Positions 33,815 to 44,163 of a DNA stretch of 64,000 nt are shown piece after piece. Where the stretch lies: positions 148,574,274 through 148,638,273 of the forward strand of contig CM077115.1 in the NCBI GenBank assembly GCA_039619475.1, read 5' to 3'. A program made the translations under genes and the position numbers. The DNA is from Icerya purchasi (taxonomy: Eukaryota > Arthropoda > Insecta > Hemiptera > Monophlebidae). The notes beneath the pieces are model-generated. The model was given only the letters and a program-made list of their open reading frames with translations, was not told the DNA's origin and made no database searches. Every line of letters starts with the position of its first letter. Positions within the stretch are counted from its first letter, which is position 1.

Positions 33815-35290
33815 ATTTGTTGTAGTTTAATACGTGTTTATTAACGTGTCTTCTATGTTGAAATTCGTATTGTCTAACGCTATGGAAACTGTAATTACAT
33901 TTATCTCTTGGTGTTACACTGATTTCTTTTTCTAGATATTTATTTAGTAAATTGTATTTAAATATCATTTTCATCGGGGTAAGTATTAAATGTCTTTTTC
34001 TAATATTTGAAGAATTTACATTTGCGAGAATTTCGTATTTTTTTCCCACACAGACTTTTAAACATTTACCCTGTAAATAAATTAATTGCCTTAGTTTCGT
34101 ATTATTCGCGTGTCCCCCATGTCATAATACCACATAGTACAAGTAAGTTTGACATAATGCGTTGAAAGCCATTATTTTTGTTGACGTATTTATAACAAAG
34201 TTCTTCATTTGATAGAGACTGGGTAGCGTTTTTCTCAATTTATTTGTAACACCATCTATATAATATGTTCATTCCATCTAAACATGTTGTCGACACAGTG
34301 ACACCCAAATATTTATATTTATACACTTCCTCTAAATTATTACAACTGCATATATGTATTTTGTGTATGTAAATGCTGACATTCTGAACTGTTATCTTTT
34401 GATTTCATCTATATTATATTTACTACTTGGTTTTATCCCCACATTACTTTTGATTTGTCTGGGTTTTAATATATAATCCTCTATCATGTGTCCATTTTGT
34501 TAGCTCATCTAAGTCTTTTTGCAGTAAGTTCTCTGCTATTTTATAATTTTTATGGAACATTATATAATTGCTACATCATCAGCATATGCAAATATTTATG
34601 CAGATTTTAAAGTTTTATTAATATTCCTAATATAGGTTATAAATAGTATTGGAGCTAATATAGCTGTCCTTGTGGTACTCCGTACATCATTTTAATTTTT
34701 TCACTAGCCGTTCCATTTATTTGTACAACACTGTTTCTATCTGTTAAGTAATTACTAAACCAATTCAAATATCTGCCAGATATTCCTATTTCTTCTAATT
34801 CTTTTAACAATACATCATGCCTAATTGTGTCAAAGGCTTTTATAAAGTCTATAAAAATTATTATACAGTGTTTTCGAATCGCTATTTGACTGTGTATATA
34901 TTCCACGAAATCTCCCTAATAATAATTTTGAAGTAGATTTATTCTTTTGAAATCCATATTGATATGATCCAATCAAATTATTGTCCGCTAAGTATTTGGC
35001 TAAGTGATTTGTAATATACCTTTCCATAATTTTTGTGATTACGTTTGGTTTCGATAATAATTACATATGTCTTTTAAGCTTCTTTTTTCGTGTATAGGTT
35101 TAATTTCCGAAAATTTTAACCTGAAGGTATCGTTCCTCCTCTTAGCGTATTATTTATTATTGTTGTTATATAACCAACAGTGTTATTAACTGATGACTTT
35201 AAATCTTTAGCCCTTATTTTATCATATCCAGTTTTTTTTTATATTATCTGTAACTGGTTATAATTTTTTCTCAGTGACCTAATATTTATT

Positions 35291-37016
35291 AACATTATGT
35301 TTATCCCCAGTTATTTTTAATTTTCATGTTATTCATAAAAGTGATATTTTTATTTTTTTAACTCCGTTTAATTTTTAAATTTATCCAGCGTTATATATAT
35401 ATAATAATAGTTATTCTGAGAATAAATAACGTAATTATAATTGTTACCTGATATAAATATTTCATTTTACTTATTTCTATTTTATGTTTAATAACCGCAG
35501 TATTCATTTTTAAGAAAGGAAATAGTGTACTATGCGGGGAATTTTCGATGGAGCTGGTAATTAATAATACATTTTGATAATATTTTGTTAATATAACGAA
35601 AGGAATGACGTAGGTGAGAGAACATTGATAAGAGACAGTTAAGCAAATCCGCACGCTACTTTTATCGATTAACGCGGTGCAAGCATATTTAATTGTAACA
35701 CACCACAGAAAAACATCATCGTACTGGTAAACTACTTATTATTTTATTATAATGCGAAATTAAATCCTCTTCACTTCTAATTTGCATTGCATTTTGATTT
35801 TGATTCTTTCTAACAAAGATTTTTCCTCTTTTTGTACAGCAATATTGGTTTAGATCTGATTTTGATTTATTTAGTGTAAGGAGAGTATGAGTATTTTGGG
35901 AAGCCTGCGCTATTGGGAGAAAGCTTTTAAAATATTTAGTCCCTAGCGAAAGTGTGCCGATAATATTTACATCATCTCCTATGACGTGTAGCGGTTGAGA
36001 AGTGGGACAAGATAATTTTAAAAATAAAAACAGTAACTAAGGAGCATAGGGAAGCAGAAGAAGATAATATATTTATTGATCCACCGAGAAAATAGTGTAA
36101 CGAAATCCGCGATACTGAGGGTAGTAAAAAATCATGTAACGAATCTGCAATATTTTTGTGTCCGCCTTATATTTATTTCATTTTACGAAGAATGACATTC
36201 GTCAATTAAATACAAAAGATTCATCATCCGGAGGTCCAATGGATCTTCTCTCCAAAGCGAGGTCATCGAGTTTTATATGCATGTATATATGTTTCAATTG
36301 CTTCGAATGTAACGTAGACACAGTTTTAATCGATTAGTATTTGTTTATTTGTTATAACTGCATTTTGCAGTCATATGATTTCCGGTAACTTTTTTTTAAA
36401 AATAAATATCAACAATGGACACGCTGTTCGATTCGTTTGGTTCCTAGTGAGTTGTTGTTACGAACGAAACAATTAAAAAATGTGATTAAGGGTTGGGGGG
36501 ATATTATTTTCTCTTAGAATGCTCTTTTCTTTTACTTTTTGGAAAGGTTTTATTTTCAAACTCTTTCTCTAGAATAAAGGTCTTAAAATCACTTTTACGA
36601 TGTCATTTATCTTCCGATTACTTTGTTTTTTTTTGACCAAAATCTAAACCATGTGGCCACTTTCAACCTCAATCGACAACTCCGATACTATTTTAACTTT
36701 GCTCCTTGTGCAAAATTATTTATAATTTCTTTTTTCCACAACTAATTTAACCATTTTATTCGTAATCATTTCATCTAGCAGACGTTCTTCATCTACAGTT
36801 CATCATATATCGTACACTGTCGGCAGCATATGATAATATAAGAAAAATAAAAATTTTTAATCATTTTTCGCGACATTGAATGAATTTTATTCGCAACGTA
36901 GGCTTATTTAATTGTAATATGTATGATTGATAACGTATTTTTAAACTTGAAAACGTTTTTTTTCTCGTTCTTTGTCCTGAAAATGAATTAAACTGTATTC
37001 GAAATTGATCTATTTT
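35291..37016. other. AT-rich stretch with no recognised gene
   Basis: Frame 35391-35654 (minus, 87 codons) and others have no recognisable motif. No repeat family was identified. Confidence 0.5.
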
Positions 37017-37260
37017 TAAGCGACTTCAAAAAAGGAGGAGGTATTCAATTCGACTGTATTTTTTTTTTTTTTTTTTTTTATGTGTGTGTTACCACAGAAC
37101 TTTCTTCTAGGTGAACCGATTTTGATGGGTTTTCTTTTATTTGAAAGGTGGTGTTTCTCATGTGGTCCGATTTAAATTTGATCAAGATCTGACCGATAGT
37201 TTTTGAGTTATCCTTAATAATGCGGGAGATTGAAGCTTTTTTGATGCTTTTCATTCATGA
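37017..37260. repeat. Conserved-looking interspersed repeat (GCGACTTCAAAAAAGGAGG type)
   Basis: The block runs GCGACTTCAAAAAAGGAGGA, a T-tract, ACCACAGAACTTTCTTC, GGTGAACCGATTTTGATGGG, TTTGAAAGGTGGTG, CATGTGGTCC, TTTGATCAAGATCTGA and GTTTTTGAGTTATCC. I recall this order of words as a recurrent non-coding repeat in arthropod genomes, but cannot name it or verify this here. No coding frame spans it. The foldback element begins about 165 bp downstream. Confidence 0.4.
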
Positions 37261-37423
37261 TTGTTTTCACCGTCGGATTAGATTTATTGACTTAATAAAA
37301 TACCATAAATTTGCTAAATTACCATGGAAATGTAGCTTTTGATGTTTTCACACCGTGGAAATATCTGTTCTTATTAAAATGTTTTAATTTAATTGAATAA
37401 AAATACACTAAAAAGTAAAAAAT

Positions 37424-37853
37424 AAAATGCTGTTTTACAAAAAATAAATATCGATACTTGAAGGTTTATTATACAAATTTAAAAATGCACTAAAAAGTAA
37501 AAAATAATTACTCCCGATAAAATATATATTTCAGAGTGATATAACTTAAGATGACATTATCGTAATTCTTATACAAGATTAATTTTTTGGAGTTGGCATC
37601 AAATTCATATTAAAAGAATAATTAAAAACTGCATTAAATGTTCATTAAATTGTTCCTAGATATAGTAACATGAATTTAATTCCAACTCCGAAAAATTAAT
37701 GTTGTATAAGAATTACGGTATCATCTTAAGTTATATCACTCTGATATATATATATATTATCGGGAGTAATTATTTTTTACTTTCTAGTGCATTTTTAAAT
37801 TTTTATAATAAACCTTGAAGTCGGTATTTATTTTTTGTAAAAAAACATTTTAT
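37424..37853. mobile_element. Near-palindromic foldback element, about 185-bp arms and 60-bp loop
   Basis: The left arm 37424-37609 is repeated inverted at 37671-37853. Matching words include AAAATGC.GTTTTACAAAAA, GTTTATTATA.AAATTTAAAAATGCACT, AAAAAATAATTACTCCCGAT, CAGAGTGATATAACTTAAGA, CGTAATTCTTATACAA and GGAGTTGG. The right arm is the reverse of each with scattered substitutions. The arms leave about 60 bp of unpaired loop. A block of AC(A)CTAAAAAGTAAAAAATAA also occurs as a direct repeat at about 37407 and 37486. No coding sequence is present and a target duplication is not evident. It is a MITE/foldback type element, able to form a long hairpin RNA if transcribed. Confidence 0.85.
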
Positions 37854-37910
37854 ATTAATATCAAACATACGTAAATTTACGCTTATAATTACCATTTTTG
37901 AATAATAATG

Positions 37911-38640
37911 AAAAAAAAAAAAAAAAAGAATGGTCGAGATATTTTTTATGCAAATGATCTGGATATTCATTAGCGAGGAAATAGACAGAGGAAAAATTTT
38001 AGCTTTCGATGATAATGTTTTTGCAGGATACGAAGTTGTAGATAATTTTTTATACTTAGGATCATTAATTAATAATAAAGAGGGTTCAGAACAGAAAACA
38101 AAGAGTCGCATTCAAATGGGCCGCTGCGCTATGATCAAACTGATTATGGAAGGACGGATCTATTAATAAAAATGTGAAAATAAAATTCGTAAGGACACTT
38201 GTATTTTTGATAGTATTATATGGAGCATGGACTTTAAACAAAACCAGCATGGTCCGACTTAACAGTTTTGAAATGTGGTGTTGGGGAAGATTACTCCGCA
38301 TATCGTGGACCGCGAAACGAACAAACGAATCCGTAGTACATGAGTTGAATCTCACACAAAGGTTGGCTGATGTGGCAGTTCTTCGCATAATGAAATATTT
38401 CGGCTATGTTATTCGCAGTGAGTGGAAATTAAAAACACTGGCGATGCAAGCGAAAGTCCAAGGGAGAAGACCAAAAGGCCGCTCTCCACAGCGTTGGACA
38501 GATATGATAAGAAAGCAAACTGGATTACCTTTGCACTAATCTATACAACGAGCAAAAGATCGAGGGATATGGCGTGCAACAATCGGATTGCTACATGATC
38601 ACGATACCCCACAGCGGTGAACGACGTAGAAGAAAAAGAG
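37911..38640 (+). pseudogene. RTE-type LINE 3' fragment
   Basis: Starting just after a 17-A tract, the frame reads RDIFYANDLDIH, i.e. RT motif YADD with the first catalytic Asp pair changed to YAND. After a stop come FLYLGSLINNKEGS, KSRIQMGRCAMIKLIM, and, after a frame change, KIKFVRTLVFLIVLYGAWTL, SFEMWCWGRLLRISWTAKR, VLRIMKYFGYVIR and QGRRPKGRSPQRWTDMI. This FEMWCWRR.L.I.WT..R plus RPRGR...RW order is the C-terminal signature of RTE-clade LINEs. It ends with TGLPLH and DRGIWRATIGLL-like words and a GAAGAAAAAGAGAAG tail near 38640. It is 5' truncated at the motif C region and frameshifted near 38160. Confidence 0.8.
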
Positions 38641-40734
38641 AAGTTTCCCGCGATGTTAAAATTGAACTGAGTATACTTTTTCAAGGTATAAAACGAAGCT
38701 CCTCCCCATTTTTTTTATTTGTAATTAAAAGTAAAATTTAATATTAAAATCGCGATGTGTAATAATTAAATTATTAGGAACGCGGTTAATTATTATGTAA
38801 TTAGACTACTCGTTTTTAACGATCTGCAACTAACAGCATACGGGTATATTATAAACATAGGTAATTATTTTTATAATATTCTTTTAATTGAATAAATTAT
38901 ACTCTACGCTTATCACTGTCGAAATTTGCAAAAACAAAGTTGCATTGCGCCGGAATACGCGATAATTAATAGAAGTCTATTTTCAAGCCCTACTTTTCAA
39001 CTAATACAAAAAACGAATGCGAAACTATTTATTAACTGATCATAATGTATATACATAATAACAATCTACCTACAGAATATCATTGGCAATTTTCGAAAAG
39101 TATGGAAATTGAGATTTAATTTGTACAAAATGTGTAATATTTGCACGAAATGATGTACTTTAAAATGCGGTTATGCAAGTTAATTAAAACTACTTTTAGG
39201 TTTTTATAATTAGCAAATAACACGCGTATTTAATATTTAAGAAACAGTATGCTCAGCGAATAAACGGAGAATTGTCAAAAATAATAATTCATTTAACGAA
39301 AAAAAGCCACTACTACTGGAATACCTGGAATATTTTTGTCCAGTCAAAATTAATTCGTTGTAAAAGCGAAAAATGAATAGAAAAACATATACGTACATCA
39401 GTTGGTAATATTTAGTTGGACCCTAAAAAATTCTTTCTACTAAAGAAGAGTGAAGTAAGAGTTGTATACTCCTTACAATCATCCGTTTCGCGAAAAATAA
39501 TCCGTACTAATGGATAAAGTTCATTCGACGTGTTAATACTCTCTCTTTGTCACCTGTTGAATTACAGATCATACCGTTCGGTTATTCATAGGCGTAGAAC
39601 AAATAGAATCGTAATAACTGTTAAAAAAAACGTGCAAAAGTTAACAAATTAAAACAATCTTTTTCCCTGATGATAATGATTTGATGTTAATCCAATCCAA
39701 TTTATCGGCTGTGTCGTAGGAGTGATTTGAAGATGCGCGTTTTAGGTGAAAGAGGTATTTGCAGTTTTAAGAGTTATTCGTGTTTAAAATAGGAAGAACT
39801 GTGATTTTTATTTTGGTATTTGGGAATTTAGCGAGAGGCGAGTATTCTCCGGCAGCCATCAGATTCGGTGAAAATTTTATTTATTTATTTCCGTTTACAG
39901 CATATTTTAGACTAACAAGAAATGTGGTAGAAAGGGGGAAAGGATGATTTATTTATTTTTTTCGGGGGGGCTTTAGAGATGTAAGCGGTTAAATGAGCTG
40001 TTAAGTGAATTCATTCATTTCCTGGCACACCTTCGCTGGTGGAGATCCGCATAAATAATGCACGGAATTTTTCTTATTCGACTTAAGATAAAATCATTCT
40101 GATGAAAGAATGCTTAACTGCGACTATTGCGTATTTTTGTTTTCTGCATAATTGTTAACAGTCTCTGTATACCTGTGCTTTTTTATTTCTACTCGCCTTT
40201 TATAAAAGTTTATATAATTGTAATTAGAGGGAATTCTACTAGCCATTTTTCTGGAATTATGAACTATTAAAATAAATATAATTACAGAATTAGCTAATAA
40301 AGAGAAACTGTATATAATAATATAAATATCCGTGGGAACGTTTTCGGATCTAGTCCATTATCAGCTTGGAAATCTGCTGAGGTTTATTGAAACAAACAAG
40401 TTGAGTATACATCAAATACGCGTGGATTTCCCACATGTGATAATAAATGGAATTTTAAATGACAAGGACAGTTCTAAACGAGACATGGAAACGGTGACGA
40501 ATTTCTAGTTCTAAAATTTAAAAAAATAAACTATTAATAATTCATACTTAAAAGAAACAAGCTTAAAGAATCTTGCCGATGTTCAAATAAACAATACAAA
40601 AATATAAATAATTTTCTTAAATAATAACAACTAAAACAAAAAGTATGCTTAGAGGGTGCTGTTGGCGCTTGAATAAATAATAAAACGATAGAAATAGATT
40701 TCTTAAGTAATAAAACTAATATATATATATATAT
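38641..40734. other. AT-rich stretch with no recognised gene
   Basis: No frames with recognisable motifs. A G-tract occurs at 39963-39970, and the right edge (40718-40734) is a TA microsatellite that forms the insertion site of the mariner element. Confidence 0.5.
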
Positions 40735-41642
40735 CATGGTGTGTCTGAAAAGTTCCCGAACTAATTTCCAAACACTCGATACAAGTAGAGCTATTCCTCG
40801 CCCAACCAAGGAAGTATATAGTACGAAGTCTAAAGAGTATGTGTACAAAATTTCAGCGTTGCCAGTCTCTTAGTTTCCGAGTAGTACGCGGTTAAGTATT
40901 GTGTGTTCATAACCTCTTGCGCAAGCTCACGATATGTGGAACAACGAAGTGCGATTAAGTTCTTGATAAATTTTTCGTAAAAACTTTTTTGATGATTCAA
41001 AAAGCATTCGGTAATGAAGCTCTATCACCTATAACAACCACACCAAACTACAATCTTCGGCGTGGTTAAGAAAGCTCAAAGACCCACGAAAGTTCGGCAA
41101 CAAAAATCCAAAGTGAAGACAATGCTCATTGCATTTTTCGACTCGAAGGGCCTCTCATTCATCATGAATCCGTTCCAACCGGGGAAACTATGAGTGCGGA
41201 ATTCTATCTGCAGGTAATGAAGCGTTTGATACGTCGAATTCGTCGAAGCCGACCCTAGTATCACAATCCGGCCAGTTGGACCCTGTTGCACGACAATGCG
41301 CCGTCGCGTATGGCAACACTTTTGACTACACCGAAAATCAGATTACCATCTTGTCACACCCGTCCTATTCACCCGATTTGGCCCCGGCAGACTATTTTCT
41401 GTTTCCAAAAATCAAAATGAGGATGAAGTTTCATGACGATATTTCGGCGATTCAACGAACTTGTACAAGAGGTTATGAACACACAATACTTAACCGCGTA
41501 CTACTCGGAAACTGGTAGCGCTGAAATTTTGTACACGCACTCTTTAGACTTCGTACTACATACTTCCTTGGTTGAAGGAGGAAAAGTGCTACTTGTATCG
41601 AGTCTAGGAAATTAGTTCGGGAACTTTTCAGACACACCGTGT
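40735..41642 (+). mobile_element. Mariner-like transposon, deleted, with about 190-bp terminal inverted repeats
   Basis: The ends read CATGGTGTGTCTGAAAAGTT (40735 on) and, reversed, CACGGTGTGTCTGAAAAGTT (41642 back). The inversion continues inward with CCCGAACTAATTTCC, TCTAAAGAG, TACAAAATTTCAGCG, TAGTACGCGGTTAAGTATTG and TGTGTTCATAACCTCTTG, reaching about 40930 on the left and 41455 on the right. Arms of about 190 bp are far longer than the roughly 30-bp ends of classic mariners. The central 530 bp hold a deleted transposase. Both ends lie in TA-rich sequence, in line with TA targeting, but the exact duplicated TA cannot be picked out. Confidence 0.85.
40933..41518 (+). pseudogene. Mariner transposase remnant, internally deleted
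   Basis: Read across frames, a short N-terminal part MEQRSAIKFLINFS, MIQKAFGNEALS corresponds to the helix-turn-helix start of mariner transposases. It is followed directly by the later segment KVRQQKSKVKTMLIAFFDSKG, AEFYLQVMKRLIRRIRRS and WTLLHDNAPS, which holds the second catalytic Asp. Next is HPSYSPDLAPADYFLFPKIK, which holds the third catalytic Asp in the mariner YSPDLAP.DY context. The region with the first catalytic Asp (GDE block) is gone, roughly 90-130 residues missing compared with the usual 345. Stops and at least two frameshifts also occur. The C-terminal end overlaps the right inverted repeat. Confidence 0.85.
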
Positions 41643-41865
41643 ATATATTATAATAGTTCTTCTGACCAGACAATAACGGCACAAATGACAGCCGCCAAAA
41701 GGAAAATACAAATTTAAAATATACTCAGAGAAAACGATTTCAAAGGTAAATATTAACGAATTAACAAAGCGAAACTGAATTTTAAACGACTAATTAGTTG
41801 TTTCACGTGCTTAAAAGCTGTCCGACTATTCCTGTGGTAATTTTGTTCGATCAAAATTACACTTT

Positions 41866-42355
41866 TTTTTTTTTTTTTTTTTATATATTTAAATGGGCAC
41901 GCCGGCACAGGACATTTACCCAGCACAAAAGATTAAAAGAATAGAAGGACATATGGAGCGACAAGTTATATCAAGAAACGATTAGAGACAGAGGAAATGA
42001 AGGCGGATAACAAGGAAACAACAGAAGGAGATGGAAAAGTGAGAATATAGAGGACACTGTAAGGTGTAGGGAGGCCAAGGCTAAGCAAATTGGAATAAAG
42101 GATCGCGCGTTCAGTAGAAATAAAGGAACATTCAAATAGTACGTGATTTGCATCACACGTTCCATTGAAGGTTGGAGGATGAAAGGGACATAAAGGAGAT
42201 TGAACCAGAGCAAAGCGGAAACGAGAAGCCGGAAGCAGACTGTGATTAAAACGAAGGCGAACTATGGAAGAAATGGCAGAACGGCTGATACTGGGAAAAT
42301 TATTAAACCAGGGAGAAACGGATGGAGAAGGCTGTAAAGCAAGGACACTTCTTTC
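41866..42355 (-). mobile_element. LINE family A, copy 3: short 5'-truncated copy with uninterrupted frame
   Basis: The T-run at 41866-41883 is the poly(A) of this minus-strand copy. Next comes a GGGCACGCCGGCACAGGAC end, a variant of the GCCGCTGGCGCGCCCA tail of copy 1. From about 42350 to the stop at 41966, one frame of about 128 codons is open without interruption. It reads PWFNNFPSIS, RSAISSIVRLRFNHSLLPAS, CDANHVLFECS (the Cys-His-Cys module) and ERAILYSNLLSLGLPTPYS, ending FISSVSNRFLI. These match the C-terminus of copy 1 (ISDRLVI end). The copy is truncated after the RNase H domain. An upstream T-tract at 42367-42385 belongs to the flank. Confidence 0.8.
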
Positions 42356-43261
42356 ATTTCTTCGTTTTTTTTTATTTTTTTTTTTGGAACGAAGTTCTTT
42401 TACGCAGCTTGTCGGTAGGAGTAAACTGGCAGAAAAGATGAGATAACGAAAATCGCGTTATGCGTCGTCCGGCAGGCAACCTTCACTCTCGTTCTCTTTC
42501 TTTCTGTCTCTTTCTATTATATACTGGTGTGTGAGTGCGTTCGTTCGAGTATCAAGATTCGAGCAGAAAGCATCATACGTGGTCAACCGTATAAGCTGAA
42601 TTCTAAACACTTGTAAATTTTATTGAATTTTAAAATTGGCTCGGTTTTTTTGTGCGACGTTGGCACACTCAACGAGTCTGATGACCTATTTATTGTTTTC
42701 GTTTTAATTAATTCATAAGGGATTTATTTTTTGGTTTCGTTGTTCTTGTTTTAATTCATACGGGATTTATGTATTGTGTGTCATTTTTTATCGTATACTT
42801 TATGAATGACTTTATACTTGTATATCTACCAAAAAGTGGTGAAACGAACTTTGTTCCCACCGGATGTCCCTCTCTAGACACCACTTTTCTTTTTTTTTTT
42901 TTTTATCGAAGCAAACTTAATTTATTTTTAAACGGTTATAATTCCCTACGATAATCACAATTACAAATATCTTTTTCTTATGAATACCAACTTTATTAAA
43001 AAATACTGTAAATCATCAAACTCTTTAAACCGAAACAGATTTTGCGTAATATAATTGACCAACCACGAGATCATCTCACAAATAAATAAATTGACGCTTA
43101 TCTATTTGTGGCTTTGTGTTCCAGAGTTTCAAAATCAGTGCTTTGGAAAATTACTGGATTCTGACGACGCTTTTCTTTTCTTTTACCCAACTGCTGAACC
43201 CTTAATATTCGTTGATCTCTGTATTTATAAATTATTTTTAAAAAATTTTTATTTTGTCTAT

Positions 43262-43302
<41 letters not shown>

Positions 43303-44163
43303 TACTGTAAACATTTTTAGAAATCTCTATTTTATCCCGCTTTTTTTTCTTTTGTTGAAATATTCATTAGGATTAATTGTATAACATTTCTCTGGGTTTC
43401 ATAGTGTTCATCATTGTAATTATCTGTGTTTTATTTCTTACTCACTATTCTCATGATTTCATTTGCTCATTCTATAATCGGATCAATTACTTACTCCCTA
43501 GCTGTTGCCTGTGGTTCCAGCCGCGAATTAATACTTGTTGAAATTTCTAGTTTTTTCTCATTTTTTTATATGTATGATGAACTACTCTGTATTTCCACTA
43601 AAGATTTATTTCCCCTATTCAAGTTTCCATCTTCTGCTAATATCCGTAACATAATGATCAAAACAAACGTTAAGTGTACATTTCAGAATAGCAAAACTAC
43701 GTTGGCAAAACTAAAGAACTTATTGACAAAACTTCTGTAAACAGCGGAAACTATAAGTACCGTCTACCTTCGTAATAGAGCGAACAATTTCTTTTCTCTC
43801 ACGCTATCTAAGCTCCGTTATCCATCTACTTTCTTCAATGTCATTATTGTTACTATTAGTATTATTTGAACTCCTGTATATATATATATATGTATCTTCA
43901 TCTTACCACGTTTAGTACTTGCAAGGCCTAAAATGTTCGTGCAGATAGTATGTTATTGTACACTACCGTGTTTGTTTGTTTTTCTGTAATTATATTTATT
44001 TTAATATTTTAAAGTTTATACAGGTTGAGTATTGGGAAGAATTGATTTTTGTTTCCTTTTACGTTTGGGCTCGCCAGCGCAACTAATGATGTTTGCAATG
44101 CGATTAAACGTCATTATTTAATCAACTATGTTACGGTAAAATTGTTTTTATTACATTGAAACA
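42356..44163. other. AT-rich stretch with no recognised gene
   Basis: Contains T-tracts, a (TA)n at 43264-43301, a short (TA)n near 43880, and a near-direct repeat of GTTTTAATTAATTCATAAGGGATTTAT-type sequence at 42697-42770. Frames of 104-109 codons here (43055-43384, 43426-43740) are low complexity and unrecognised. A 25-bp word near 44065 (GGGCTCGCCAGCG) resembles the LINE A tail but is too short to call. Confidence 0.5.
43264..43301. repeat. (TA)n microsatellite
   Basis: About 19 AT units. Confidence 0.95.

Larger units (their letters stand above)
33236..35290 (-). pseudogene. LINE B: reverse transcriptase ORF remnant, split by LINE C
   Basis: On the minus strand, from about 35260 down, the RT can be followed in order: KDLKSSVNNTVGYI, LKFSEIKPIHEKRSLKD, NLIGSYQYGFQKNKSTSKL, then IIIFIDFIKAFDTIRHDVL (palm motif A) and NWFSNYLTDRNSVVQING, MMYGVPQG (the PQG block), and near 34590 YADDVAII (catalytic YADD). 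After several stops the C-terminal part reads EFQHRRHVNKHVLNYNK at about 33830. The frame resumes beyond the LINE C insertion at 33317 with MVLTKLLNKIPINNILQRNN and stops near 33236. The motif set is of the jockey/CR1 type. Frameshifts near 34900 and many stops below 34650 make it inactive. No endonuclease domain is visible, so it is 5' truncated. Confidence 0.8.

Noticed and set aside
43055..43384. 109-codon frame
   Set aside because: It crosses a TA microsatellite (IYIYIY run) and shows no known domain.
44060..44085. Extra LINE A tail (GGGCTCGCCAGCG)
   Set aside because: Only about 13-25 bp resemble the tail and no coding or poly(A) is attached, so chance cannot be excluded.
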